Assembly (NCBI GenBank): GCA_963978545.1
Contig: OZ021727.1
Location: 13,147,243-13,211,242 of the forward strand
DNA length: 64,000 nt
Origin: Linyphia triangularis
Lineage: Eukaryota > Arthropoda > Arachnida > Araneae > Linyphiidae
Direction of reading: 5' to 3'
Position numbers and translations under genes: made by a program. The notes below the pieces were generated by a model. That model was not told the DNA's origin. It saw only the letters and a program-made list of their open reading frames with translations, and did no database searches. This document shows positions 11,813-24,700 of the stretch, piece after piece; within the stretch, counting starts at the first letter, position 1; each line of letters opens with the position of its first letter.

Positions 11813-12160
11813 TTGCAAATTGAGATGTCTAAAAATAAGACACAAAAATGGCACTGGATTCAGACGACAAATGGAGTCTTAATTTAAGATACGATTACTT
11901 ATAGAATACCCGAGACAGGTGTAACATGGTCAAAAAAAGAGTAGTTTCATCATAATGTATATCACACTGGTAAAGATTCCAAACCTAACTATTTGAAATA
12001 TTTTCCAGAGTAACGGTACTCAACCCATTCAGACATCTCAACTGTCTGAAAATAACCCAAATATCCAACATCACAAATATCTTCAAAATTAAGACTTCAT
12101 ACGGTGTCTGAATCCAGTGCCACATTTGTGTCTTGTTTTAAGACATTTCAATTTACAGTG
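11813..12160. mobile_element. Fold-back element with ~80-bp arms
   Basis: Arms 11,813-11,892 and 12,079-12,160 are inverted copies. Shared core: GGCACTGGATTCAGAC, with AAATTGA(G/A)ATGTCT and AGTCTTAATTT on either side. A ~185-bp spacer has no coding capacity. It is consistent with a MITE or fold-back transposon, but I see no target-site duplication. Confidence 0.75.
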
Positions 12161-14045
12161 ATGTAATTAATAAAAAATATTGTATCGCCTTTAAATTTAG
12201 TTTGTAATGAGATTCACATTAGACTAACCTATCAAAAATCATTTTCTATTTAAATAACTTCTAAAATAAACTATTAAAAAAGGATGCCTAATAGAAAGAG
12301 TCTTTTAATGTACAAGTTGAGAAGATTCAATAAAAAGAGTATAATAAATAAATAATAATGAATATTATATACTTCTGGTACGTTGTCGCTAAATATGCTT
12401 AGTTTGAAATTTTAAATGGGTGCGGCATTTTCATAGGAGCCCATGTTAAATTAAACACCTTTAGGGGTATTTTATTTAATTACTAATTCGTCTATCATTC
12501 TGAAACTTTCACAGTATGGTACTTGGATACTTTTAAATAATTTAAAGCAAGGTTTATATTATTATTTTTAAAAAATTCAAAAAATTACGAATTTTTAAGA
12601 ATATGCTTAAACAAATTGCTGAGATTAATTTTTTTAATAATTTTTAAATAAATATTTTTTAAAGTATGATACTTATCATTTATTCTCCATATTAAAATAC
12701 TTAAATGTATTAGAGAAATATGGATAAAAAATTGAAGCATTTATATATAATAGAATTCAAGCCATGTGCCCCACATACATGAAAAAACAGCATTTTGAAA
12801 AATTCGTCTTTGAATTTAAAAAACATTATTTACGTGCCTCAATTTTGTTTACTTCAAAAAGTTATCAAAAATACTTCAAAGCAAGATGTAGTTACAATTT
12901 ATGCATCATTTTAAAGAGAAGAATTTAAATTGAAATAAATATTAATAAACTCAAAGTCAATATTCAGCAACATTTTCATACGTCCCCCCTTAACGCTTGT
13001 AGCCATCTTGATTCCTAGCTATGGTTTGAAGCCTACAAATGTTTAAAAGCAACAGGATGCGAAACAAAAGCTTAAAAGAAGCTTATTTTAATTAAAAAAA
13101 AGCATTACAAATTTTAATAGAGGCCTATCATTTTAATAACTCTATTAAAAGAACGCTAACATATACTTTCTGAGCATTTCAGCAGTATACATGGACAAGC
13201 AACTCAGATGAATATTAGCAGACCACAGATCATTCATATAGTTTGACAAGCAGAGAAATAAAACATGAACATCAATTATACCGAAACATAATTAGACCAA
13301 TCAACGGCATAATGACACACTCTAAATTAAACCGTTCTGTAAAAAGTGTGTGTAAATACATTTACATTTCAAGTACAGCTTATTCGCTTGAACCCATGAT
13401 TAAATACTCAAACTCATAGAATAACATCAACTATCCAATTAGTACTCAAACAAAACATTTTATAATTAAAAAAAAAAAAATTCAAAGTCACAACGCTTGT
13501 GTAAGCAAAAGGAAACCGCACAGCAACAACTCTTTCAATTTGAATTGACAGCATTGAATCAATGTTTCCATTCCCTTTCATTCCATGACATAACGTGGCA
13601 CACATTCCCAGAATTCGAGCACGCCATTTCCAATTGAAATTTCCTCGCCAATTTTTCTTTTTTTTAGTTTCGCCACCTGTGTCCATCCAAAACAAATGCG
13701 ATTTCGACCGAAGAAGAAGAAGGCGCCTTTCATTAACTGTTCAGGAAATGAATCAGAGTCTTTCATCTTTCTTTTTTGCCATTTGCACGGAATCCCGAGC
13801 TCCTATGCGCATCGCCAATGAATATCCTGTTCCCCGAAGCATGCATTCTGCGCATGTATTTCTTATATAACCATAGAACAGATGACTATTAAGGTGTTGA
13901 TGACCCAGTGAACTTAGTTTTGGGCAATGCGGTGCATTTTATTGGATCCTTGTTTTAATGAAGATCTAAATGGTTAAGCTGCCCGGTGATAGAGCTTTAT
14001 TTAGTCTAGATTCATTTCATTACCTACATAAATTTTTTTTAAGAC
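12161..14045. other. AT-rich sequence; GC-richer patch at 13,500-13,960
   Basis: Mostly AT-rich with nothing notable. From about 13,500 to 13,960 the sequence is richer in GC and CpG and contains a TATATAA-like box at 13,864. Overlapping open frames on both strands (13,414-13,870) have no recognisable domain and contain poly-F and poly-R runs. This could be a promoter or first exon, but nothing decides it. Confidence 0.35.
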
Positions 14046-14142
14046 AAGCAACAAAGATGCACAAAAATAGTGTTTTTCCATTTATAAAGATATCCTTATT
14101 TTAAATAAGGATATCTGATGAAATAGTGCACGTTTGTTGCTT
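14046..14142. repeat. 97-nt extended hairpin
   Basis: The centre is a perfect 14-bp inverted repeat (AGATATCCTTATTT, 14,088-14,101, against 14,103-14,116). The outer ends pair again: 14,046-14,062 with 14,126-14,142, with one or two mismatches (AAGCAACAAAG and its complement). An asymmetric internal loop separates the two stems. A small fold-back element or a structured RNA are both possible. Confidence 0.75.
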
Positions 14143-15632
14143 TATCGAAATTTACAGTTTTGTGTTGATCTTTAGGAAATTTTGTAAGTTTGATCTTCGC
14201 ACGCCAGGAAGGTGCATGAGGGATGCTGCACCTATGAGGATTTAAAAATAAAAAAAAATGTGAAGAAAATTGGTATGATTCACTTTAAATAGAATTGTGA
14301 TTTACGTTCCAAATATTTAATGGAGGAGAAATTTAATATGCAACTATTAAATAAAATTTCATTAAAGTATATAATTGAAGGTTCAATGATAAAACAAAAG
14401 AAAAATAATAATTATCACCTGGTACCCTACCCCCCCCCCACCCCACCTCCCGATCACCACCTGCATCCCCTTGACAATTCTGTCCCACGCAATAAGAAGA
14501 TAGGGACTTTTTTTTTTCTTTCAATGTTATTAAAAAAAAAAAAAAAAAAAAAAACGTCGAATAAATTTTACCTACCCCCTTTCTCAATCCTAAAGGGATG
14601 GGAAAATAACTTGAGATATACTAAACCAATTTGAACCAATATTTTTTCAGTAGGTATCTTGACTTATACAGATTATCGGAGACAGAATTTCAATTTGTGT
14701 GGTTAAGAGGGTAAAACTTTCTTCTTTTAATATTAAAACCACATGAAGTTTAAAAAATAATAATAATAACAATAACTAACTCATTTAAAACATCGTGACA
14801 ATTTTTTTTTTTTTTTATTTAGTAAAAAAAGCTAAAAGTAAAATAAATGAAAAAAGCTTGCTGGACAGGCCATGTTGTAGTTGTTTTTGTTGAGAACGAA
14901 ATTAATCCTTGTTTTATATATTAAAACCGTTAGTACGTAAATATCTTTACTCTTGAATAAAATTTCGTCTATCCCAGATTTGAGATGAGATATCCAATAA
15001 ATAAACCACTTTTAAAAATACTTTGTTCTGCCGATGTTGCAATAAAAAGTAAAAAACTATTATTCAGGAAATACAATAACATTGTATATGTTTCTAAAAT
15101 AGACCCTAATGTACTAATATATTTTAACGTTCAAATTTTATTTTTGCATGACAAATTCTGCCTATTTTAGAGTATCTCTTGATTATTTTAAAACAGTAAT
15201 TCAATCAATAATATGATGAATTGCTAATTTTGCTCCCAAATGCCTCTATTAAACAACCCATAGATGCATTTTCATTTCAAAAATAACAATTTTAGTCTTC
15301 TCATATCAATTTTAAAAAAATTACTAATTCATTTAAAAATCATTGAAAGACACGATGAACTAATGAATATCCTAAAATTATACAATTTAAAATCAAGTTC
15401 CGCTATTCCTGATTTTAAATAATTTCCAAATTAGCTCAACCTGAATATTCTCCTAGTAAAAAAATTGCATAGCAAACGAGTCTCACCAACGATCTTTAGC
15501 CTCGCTTTTCGATGTTATAGACTCGGGTGATATCAATACCAGAAGTCTCGAGCCAGTCAGTATTCTGAGTTTCCTCCCTATCAATCTCTCTAGCATACAT
15601 TAAGCTTGATCTAATGATGATCTGCCACAGCA
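14143..15632. other. AT-rich sequence with homopolymers, no gene
   Basis: Contains C/A-rich patches at 14,425-14,560 and T runs near 14,805. Open frames at 14,320-14,634 and 14,985-15,170 are low-complexity. Confidence 0.45.
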
Positions 15633-15825
15633 CAGTGGCGGATCTAGGATTTTCCTGAGGGAGGGGCGCAACGCTGTATCTTAGCCAGGACAAAATTGAA
15701 TATTTCAAAAATGTTAATAAAAAAAAATCTATGCGGTGTTCAAGAAATATACTTCAAGATAATCCATATCCATTGATTGACCCCCCCCCCCTCCCCTTCT
15801 TTCGTCGCATTTCTGACCTGGCTAT
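15633..15825. mobile_element. Possible hAT-like MITE end, partial
   Basis: CAGTGGCGGATCTAGGATTT at 15,633 resembles CAGTGGCGGATCC-type termini common in hAT-like MITEs (from memory of such families). A C-rich run follows at 15,780. I cannot find a matching inverted right end before the SINE at 15,842, so the element is incomplete or misidentified. Confidence 0.3.
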
Positions 15826-15841
15826 CTTAGCATAAGGTGGT

Positions 15842-16020
15842 GGCCGACCAAACGGTATAGTGGTTAGCGTGCTAGCTTCTAGACCACGAGGTTGGGGGTT
15901 CGAGTCCCGTGTTAGGCATGGGTGTTTGTAAATGTATTTTGGCTTGTCTAATGACGAATGTTTCGGCGCATTATAGCCCTCGTGTTGCTGACTGCGCCAG
16001 ATAATCTGAATACAACCAAC
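15842..16020 (+). mobile_element. tRNA-derived SINE, copy 2, with 16-bp TSD
   Basis: A 179-bp SINE of the same family as 2,996-3,169. Box A-like TAGTGGTTAGCGTGC and an intact box B GGTTCGAGTCCC (about 15,897) are both present. The tail is ATACAACCAACC. A 16-bp duplication (CTTAGCATAAGGTGGT) flanks it at 15,826-15,841 and 16,021-16,036. The better-preserved promoter and TSD suggest it is younger than copy 1. Confidence 0.9.
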
Positions 16021-16036
16021 CTTAGCATAAGGTGGT

Positions 16037-17337
16037 TAACACTGCTCTTTTGTTACTTCATTACCTATTTTATTTAAAAAATAAATTGGTATTCAAAATG
16101 TACCACGCATTTTAAACATTTTAGAAAGCTACATCCCCGGAGTTATCGATTATACTGAAGAAATTCCAATGAAAGTGGGAACTTGCTACTTTTACTTGTG
16201 ACTAACTGACTAAGTATAAATCCTATACTATAGTTACATCAAACTTAGAAATCAGTAATTGTACATCAAAATTTAACATATTTATAACATATTTATGCAG
16301 TCTGCAATGAGCTTAATAAGTAAAAATACTTTGTTTTACTGGATAATCCATTGCTACTCGAGTAATCTAAAGCATGTAGGGAAAAATTGTTTTTCAAAGA
16401 GAATGTTTTACTAATAATTATAAGTAATATTTTTAATAAGGCAATAGAAACAAATACAATTTAAATATTGAACAGTCATTAAAAACAAATTCCAATTTCG
16501 AATATCTCTATTGCCAATAGTAATACTTTTAATCATGAAAGAGTCTAATGATGAAATTAAAAAATGAAATGGAAAAGTCCAGTGATAAAATCTGACAAAT
16601 TCTGCAACTGTACTGCTACATTACACAGATAATACTTTTTACAAAATTGTTAATAGGTCTATTTCACGTAAAAAATTGGTATACCTTTCCACTGAGATGT
16701 TGCAAAGGAGGATTATTAATCTGAATTCAAATATTTTTTTTCCCCTTTATATTGATGGCGAATAGGCAAGACGTGAGACAAGCTGCACAAATGATGATCG
16801 TTTCTTACAAGATTCTAATTGGAAGTGTTAGTTACTGTGGTGATTTATTTTTAGCCTCTGCAAGAATTCCAATTTTAAAGTTTTTCAGCAAAACGAATAT
16901 TTAAAAAGTCTAAAATTTTTCCATGATTACCAAATTATAAACTAATTCGTTTAAAAATAAAATGTGCCTCTATCTATCTTGGTGAAAGAAATGAGCTTTT
17001 TCAATATTAAAGAAATATAATACTTTGTAATTTGAGCTTATTTGCATCCAATATACTAAATAACCAAGAAAAAAAGTATAATTATGAATCGTTAAAACTG
17101 TAGGCATATAAATAAATTCAGAAAAAGAAAAAAACCCTACATTTTTAAAAGTGAAGAGGGTTGTGTTAGAAATAAAAAGTTCATGAAGACTTTCACCCAA
17201 TTATCCAATCGTGATACCTAGTTAAAAGTTAATATTTGCAAAAAAAAAAAAAAAAAAATGCCATAATAAATGATAAAAAAATTTAAATAGTGAAAAAATT
17301 TTGTATTTTTCCATTGAAAGGGGCTATTGGTACTTTC
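16037..17337. other. AT-rich sequence without a recognised gene
   Basis: Nothing supported. The minus-strand open frame at 16,970-17,200 is F/Y-rich and has no recognisable domain. Confidence 0.5.
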
Positions 17338-17489
17338 AAATACGGTTCGGATTCTGTACAAAGAAATATTTACAAAAAACCGTGCCAAATTATGGCAACC
17401 ATAGGCACTTCACTTGTTATTAAAAAATTGCAGCTGATGCCATTTATTGGCGACAATCACCTTGGCGGCGCACAATCCGTACCTTATTT
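17338..17489 (+). mobile_element. 152-bp MITE, family Y copy 1
   Basis: Terminal repeats AAATACGGTTCGGATTCTG and, on the minus strand, AAATAAGGTACGGATTGTG. The interior includes CAAATTATGGCAACCATA and CACTTGTTATTA. An inverted copy with the same ends and interior lies at 56,236-56,386. Non-autonomous; superfamily not assignable from the ends. Confidence 0.8.
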
Positions 17490-20485
17490 TGAATTTTTAC
17501 CATAAATTGCGAACGACCCCCTTTAATGGAAAAGTACCAAACATTGTTCGTCCAATTACGCATAGCATTTTTTTTTTTTTTTTTTTTTTTTTTTTCATTT
17601 TTTTTTTTTTTTATTGTTATTATTATTATTATTATTTTTTTTTTTTTAAGTTATTGTTGGTTGGTTTTTATATCTCCCAAATGCCTATTACATTCATGAG
17701 TTGTGAATCACCCATTTCAGACAAATGACCATCAAACCACTTATTAATATAGTAATTTTTAATTCAGAGAAAGTAGTAAATTTCATCAATCATTAACAAA
17801 GAACCTACTTATACACATTAAATTAAACATTAACTGATATTTGTTTTGAATAAAAATATGTTTTATCATGCAATAGTTTTTTATCCACCTTCAAATCAGT
17901 TGAGCAAACTGTCATGCTGCCATCTATCAGGAAAATATAGAAAATAAAATTCAGGATAATACTGGAATTCTACGGTATAACAAATATAATCTTCAGTTTA
18001 TTTATTCTAAATATCTTTATGTTTCAAACGGTAAACAATTTTTTTTTATGTAATATAAATAATTTCGTTCAATTTTTATGCAAATTTTTTTTTTTTTTTT
18101 TTAATAAATCTCTTATATGTCATTGTGCAACATCAATTTAAGTTGATCTAGAAACATGAGTGGGAACATTATTATATTAAAATACATTGCTGAAATTATA
18201 TATTTCTTTCTTTCATTTGATTAAATTTAATATAATAATAAATGTGCTGGTACATCTTATAGAATTTGAGTCATCATTTCCCATAATACCTCTTAAGCCA
18301 CCACCTACGAAACGACAAACACATATGTTTCGTTCAAAGATTAAAAAAAAGAGAAAAAAAAATAAAATACGGAATTCAAATATTAACATTTCACACAACC
18401 TGGGATTCGAACCCCCAATCTTTCCCCCAAGCTTCAATGCACCAAATGTAAGAATTAACAAATATTTATAAACTTGCAAGAAAATGACTTGAAAGCTTCA
18501 TTTAGAGAACGTTAGGATTAATATAAGTAATTAAAAAAGTTGAATGACAAAAACGCAGGACTGCGCCAGTGGTCGGGTATCAAGAGAGAAATCTGCGGTT
18601 TCATTCGAAGTAACCACTCAGCCAAGCCTGCGCATCAGCACCTGCGGTTAAAATTAATTATAAAGTATATTGTAAAGATAAAAATCATGCTGCCATCTAT
18701 TGGCGATTTTTCTAAATAATTGATCCCGTAGTTTTAATTAGGTCCTAAAAAATTTATATTTTCTTGTTAGCTTTAGAAGGAAGAGAAATTCTAAAACGGT
18801 ATTTGAACTTCAATATTTTACCTCTGTGTAATTTATAGGGCTAAAAAAAAAATTCCATATTCATTGCCAAAGGAAAAGATCAGGAAGATTCTGAGTCAAA
18901 ATAATTTCGTTCATCTAAAAGATTCACATTCAATTAATATATTTTACAAACAATTTAATGAAAAATTAACTGTGTAACAATTGAAAAAAATAATCTCCTT
19001 AAAAACTTTGAATTCTTAATCAAACTTTTATAAAATTCAAATTATTAGTAGTAACAAAAGAGAAAGTGTGCAGAAAGAACAAAAACAATAATCAATAGTG
19101 GTGGTAGTGGTTACTTGCAAATCATTACAAAAATTAATTATATTCATTCAATTAATAATAGTAAAAAACATCTTAAATGATAATGATTTTTAGATACGTT
19201 TTTATTATTTTTTAAACGCTGATAACATTCGTGAGCATTGACTCTATCATCTTAAAACAACTTTCCTTGAACATCGCACATCAAAGACTGTTTATCGTCT
19301 GTTTCACTTTCAAGAAAGAATAATGTAATATTTATTGAAAAGCATATTGCTTTCGATAATTTTTCTGAAACTAACGAAAACGGTAAATAACACCAATTCA
19401 AAGAAGTTTTAAATACAGTAACCAGAATTAAGTATAATTGAAAGTTGGGCGATATTACACTTCTGTCGGGCAGTACTTACACTAATTACACTAGATTTTG
19501 CATAAAGTGTCTTTTTTGCGTTCAGTTGCATTTTCAACTGGATTAGAATGTAATTCAGTGTTTCAAAATTAGGGGTATTTGTTCAAACATTACCAAGTAC
19601 CGATCAAAACCGGATCGTGCCGGATGTAATTTCAATGGATGGAATTGGGTGGAATTTCTTTCAGCCAATAGCTAAAGATAAAAGGGTTCGAGTCCATTTT
19701 CTGGAGCAATCTGGAGTTTTTTATTTAAATTGCTGTCTTTATAAAAAAAAGAAAATGCATAAAAAAACGGTAAACGCGTTTAAAAAACACGCTTTTATAA
19801 GCATTTTGGGAAAAATACGCAACAAAAAAACACTTAAAAAGTTATTGTATGTTTAGCGGTAATGGATAATAATTAAAAAATAATCCAAACCAACCAACCC
19901 AATTTGACAAAATCTCAGAATTATGACTAATGTTGTACGATAATCATCTTTTTAGCTGTGACATTGATAGGAAATGTTTTGTTTTTACGTCATTTACTAA
20001 TTTCTCACACCCTCAGAAAGTATAAACCAACTATATTAAGTTTTTAAAATGATAAAAAATATTTTGATTTAGGCAGATCTCTTGACTTTTGGCTGTTTCG
20101 TCTCACTGTGTAGCGGGTCGCTTGTAAAACATGCCAAGGTCGTCACTCCAGTGTTTTCTTTAATTCAGTGGCAACATATTAAAATTTCGTATTTTTCCTA
20201 TCGTGCTGCCATCTATTATATATTATTACAACTTCAATTTGTTTTTACTTTTTTTTTTTTTTTATTCGATTTTTAAACAAACAACGCAATATGCAATTGT
20301 AAATTGACTATTCGTCAGAAGTAGAGGTCTTAACCTTATAAAAAATTTTTATCGTTTATTAGTTTTAGTAGTATCTAAAGGGTGAAAAAGGGATCGTCAA
20401 AACTACAACTGTTAATTCTCATTACAATATCAAAAATTAATTATCAATAATTCGAAAAAAGGAGGGTTCAAATTTTCTTTGGTAC

Positions 20486-20525
<40 letters not shown>

Positions 20526-20792
20526 GTTATTTATAATATACTCTAACTTTCTAGGCATCGGGATTAGAATAAAAAAATAGTTTTCCAGAAAAACGATAAT
20601 TACTGCACCTATAGGTAAAAAAAGCGAAAGGAACAAGTATTTTTTAACATATAAATTTTTTTTAAAAATTTCATTTCATTCAAAAATCCATGCCTTTTGT
20701 CAAATAGATATTAAGAATGACACAAAAAATATTTTAAGTCATTTCATTCATATTTGCTGAAGTTTTAGCATTGTGTGTAAGGTGGGAATTCC
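17490..20792. other. AT-rich sequence with T tracts, no gene
   Basis: A T-rich run spans 17,570-17,648 and a 33-bp T run lies at 20,490-20,522. GCTGCCATCTAT recurs at 17,918, 18,689 and 20,205, hinting at shared ends of small decayed elements. A tRNA-like box B (GGTTCGAATCCC, minus strand, near 18,410) and a box A-like block (minus strand, near 18,620) suggest degraded tRNA-derived SINEs, too eroded to delimit. Confidence 0.45.
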
Positions 20793-21115
20793 TTTGTCTT
20801 CCAGACGAAAATATTTGGCGCGGGTACAAGAAAGTCGGGGAATCAGGAGAAATACTTGTTCTTATCTGTGATAGAATGAATTAAAGACATAATCATACAT
20901 TTTTCATGTCCTGATTTACTTAGAAAATACTTACACAGAAGGAAATAAAACTGTAACGGAATCAAACTAAAATAAATGTTTGTTAGAATAAAACCCTTAA
21001 AAATAGGAGGGCAGTAACAACTTACAAATAGGGAAATACAGCTAAACATGAAGTACTTTCAAAAGAAGGGATAATTGAATTTTACACATTAACAATAATA
21101 ATGCAAGTATATAAT
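20793..21115 (-). repeat. Dispersed repeat X, copy 2 (inverted)
   Basis: Reverse complement of 5,041-5,390, with good identity from GACGAAAATATTTGGCG to CATTATTATTGTT (in complement). Short indels separate the copies. The overlapping minus-strand open frame 20,843-21,049 is part of the repeat and has no known domain. Confidence 0.85.
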
Positions 21116-21117
21116 AA

Positions 21118-21240
21118 TGCCATACCAAATTTGAAAGTCGTAAGTTAATTTGTTCGGGAGTTATGCTGACCACAAACATACATTTTTTCTAGATCACATT
21201 TTTGAAATCAGAATGTTCCAAAACGTGGATAAATGCAAAA
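21118..21240 (+). repeat. Dispersed repeat Z, copy 1
   Basis: Shares CATACCAAATTTGAA, then TCAATTTGTTCGGGAGTTATG (with one difference), then TAGATCAC and TTCCAAAACGTGGA with 60,186-60,325. The phrasing resembles 3' tails of arthropod transposons, but I cannot name the family. Confidence 0.7.
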
Positions 21241-21520
21241 AAAAATGTGAATGAAAGGGAGGGGAGGGGAGAGGTTTTTCTTTTCTAATTCCTGGAAAGT
21301 CTCCCCGAAAAAGAGGGTTCTCAACATAGAAGCGGAGAATATTTCACTACATTTTAGTATGAAAATTTGGGAGTGGAGGGGGGGGAGGATTGGTACATTT
21401 TATTTTGTTTTTTTAATTTTCTACTGCTTTTTCTACAATCTAAAAAAAAAATCTTGGGGTTGGATGGATATATCCCCATATCCCCCCCCCCCTCCCCATG
21501 ACATCACGCATGCCTGCCAT

Positions 21521-21766
21521 ACTATACTAAACTTCAACTTAACTTGACATCACTAGACGGTAGATCGTCACAGTGCTCATTGGCATTTAATCCATTTTGG
21601 CAGCGTGAAAGCATAATGTTCGCCAAACCACAACCCTGTAGAGAACAAAAGGCTATAAGGTTTGGCGAGAATTATATCTTCACTCCGCTAAAATGGATTA
21701 ATTGCCTATGAGCACTTTGAAGATCTATCGTCTAGTGATGCAAGTTAAGTTGGAGTTTAGTATAGT
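21521..21766. mobile_element. Fold-back element with 108-bp arms
   Basis: Arms 21,521-21,629 and 21,659-21,766 are inverted copies, roughly 85-90% alike, with a loop of only 29 bp. Shared blocks include CTATACTAAAC, CATCACTAGACG, GTGCTCAT, TAATCCATTTT and CGCCAAACC. It can fold into one long stem. No coding capacity and no clear TSD. Confidence 0.9.
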
Positions 21767-24700
21767 TCCGGCGCCACTGCCAACCAAGTTAAAGCTGTGT
21801 TATTTTTCTGTTTTCTCTTATATTGTACGTAATTGTTATCGGAAGAATACATTTGTTCTTTTTTTCTACGTATCAATTGCAAAGGGATCGATTAAGTGAA
21901 TACTTTTAAGATCAACTAACTTTTGCTTTCAGGGTACAACCTAAACGCCAAAAGAAGGATCTCATCTGGTTATGGTTACACCGGGTTCGGTACTATATTT
22001 GGTGGTCAAGCAAAAAAAGAGTGTCATTTCAATTCTTTGAAGCTCTTTTTATAAACATGGTTTTTTTCGTCGTGTCGTAAGGTTCAGATATTTTTAAAAC
22101 TGAATCAAACTTTTAAAATTGAATGATAAAATTTAATACCTTTATGTATAGAACCTAAAAAAAATGCTAGTTTAACAAGTTTCCTAGATTTAAAATGGGT
22201 GGCTAGAGATAGATAGACAACAAAGAAACGATCAATTCAATACCAAAACGCAACATCAGTTTTCAAAGAATAAACTGTTAAGTAATTAAATTATTTCTAG
22301 TTCAATTCTATTTTAACTTATAGGTAGCTTATGATCTAACATAAAGATCATGCAAATTTTCGAATCAACCATTTTTTTTATTATTATTACCTTTTTTATT
22401 AATAATTAGTAAATAAATTTTGAAATTTTATAAACACAAGTATATTTTTTTAAATTTCAATTGAGACGCATAGTCAAAAATGAATATTTATAAAAAAATT
22501 CTTACTAATGTGACAAAATGTTGGCAAATGTAATGTGGTGAGTTGTCACATGGTCAATACCCCTAATCATGTAAATGTAATGTGGTGAGGTGTTAAATGC
22601 GTGTGAATCTGACCATGGAATGGTAATGTTACAAAATGGTTAGAAACGCCATATTACATATTTTTCATCGATCACATTCACATATTTTTGTTCGATATGG
22701 TGCTTCACAATCACATGAGTATACATGTGAAAGGGAACGATATAAACCTTATTGTCCCTTTATGACCATTTGTTTTCCATGCTTCTTTCAATAAAATAAG
22801 GGTATTGAAACACAAGAACCTGAAGAACTTGTTTTAAGGAAAACATTGTTCACATATGCAAACATTTCCCCTCATTAACTAATGATTATTAACACTACAT
22901 TATTATATTTTTTATTTGGGGTATATGAAACCTTCTCATCAGGCAGTCAAATAAGGATTTTTCTCGAACCACTTTTTGGATGTATATCTTGAGTTTTTCT
23001 TAATGTTGGTACTTCACATTTAAGGCATATCGAATATAAATACATAAAATGGCTAGTTGGGAAACTATCAGAATTCAAGATGGCGGCAATCGTTGTATCA
23101 AATACTGTTCCGCGAAAATTTATATTTTTTTTGTTATTAACAAAGCTTATTTTATATTATAGTTTATTTTACTTTTATTATAGCTTATTTTTATTGATAT
23201 TACACCAGATCTGAAAGTATCGTTGTTTTTATATGTTAAAAATTTCAGATATTGAATGCGACAATATAGAATGTATAGTTTTGTTAAATTTATAGGAAAT
23301 TTGCACAAACAAAGGAAAATTATCAATTCGGGTTTTTGTTTTATATTTGAATACATAAAGGGGGGCGGCGGTTATTCATAAGTAAACTATTGTAGTTCGA
23401 TTAGATTTTTAGGTAGATCACACTAAAGGAAGAAAAATGTCTGTTTATTGAAATGAGAGCAATTATATTTGCTCATAGTACTGAACCCAAAATACTCAGT
23501 TGAGGCCAGGCCTGTATTCACGCAATCACATATTATTGTTAGATATGGTGCTTCACAATCACTAATTATTAATTTAACTACAAGACCACACTTGGAGCTA
23601 AATGCAACATTTTATGTAAGTTTCAGGTGACGTAGTCTCAATACTACTTTAATTTATACAACATCATATTATTAAAATTACTAAAACTGACAGTACTACA
23701 TTTTCTCTTTTAAAAATTAGATAATATAAAATCGAAATTAAAGAAACTCAATATTACTAAATTAAATTAATCAAATTTGTCTCGATATTTTAAACAATCT
23801 GAATTCTGAGGACAAAATTCAGACCCCCCCCCCCTCCGCAAATCCGGAACATGATGTAAATACTTAGATCGAACGTGCATTATGTTTTCCATTTGACTGT
23901 CAGGACAATTATTTCATAGAAGACTTTTCAGAAGTTTCCTGTTTATTGAAAAAAAATTAATATTAATCTCCTTCCAAAATAATAAATAGTATATCAAAAG
24001 AAGTAGTAAAGGATTCAAATGAGAAAAAAAAATCCCCCATCTAAAACTATAATTTCCCTAATTTTCTAAACTTCCAGCTTTAATGAAAATTCAATGCATA
24101 AAATGGTGGTTATTCAATTTTATGCTTGTGTTTCCGCAAGTCTTTTTTTTTTTTCTTTGCATGATATGTCAAACCAAGACAGCACATATCATCCCCCCCC
24201 CCCCCATCCTCATCGTTCATATCTGGAGACGCACCTGTGTTCTGCTCGATTACTACAGTTGCCTATATTTTTAAAAATAAAAAAATATTTCAACTAATTT
24301 TATGAAACACTTTTTAGAGATATACATCTTTTCCTTGGGTATTCCATGAATCATTCCTCAAGAATGTATAAAGAATGACCAGAATTGATAAGACTGCATT
24401 TTCAACTGAATTCAAGTTAGATACAAGATCTTTAAAATAAAAATGTCCTGGTGCTCCCAGTCTTTGTTTAAATTATTATTCATCAGCAAAATATACTTAT
24501 TAATATATATTAATGAGTATATATGCTGTATAATACGATTCCTGAGTAGCCTCTTAGCCACTGTGTGTTACACAACAGTGTTGCCCGAGGAACACCACGT
24601 GGAGGTGGGCTACTTTCGTTCCTCATAGGGCTGTCCCCTTCCTAACATTAAGCTTTTAATTTAAACAATGCGTACTTAAAGGGATGAAAATTGCCACGTC

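Noticed and set aside
13414..13870. Overlapping ORFs as a real gene
   Set aside because: Frames on both strands are open, include poly-F and poly-R from homopurine/homopyrimidine runs, and show no domain.
13860..13915. TATA promoter with start site
   Set aside because: TATATAA is common in this AT-rich DNA and no downstream exon can be identified.
18380..18430. tRNA gene on the minus strand (GGTTCGAATCCC box)
   Set aside because: Only a box B is convincing; no matching cloverleaf. Probably a decayed SINE.
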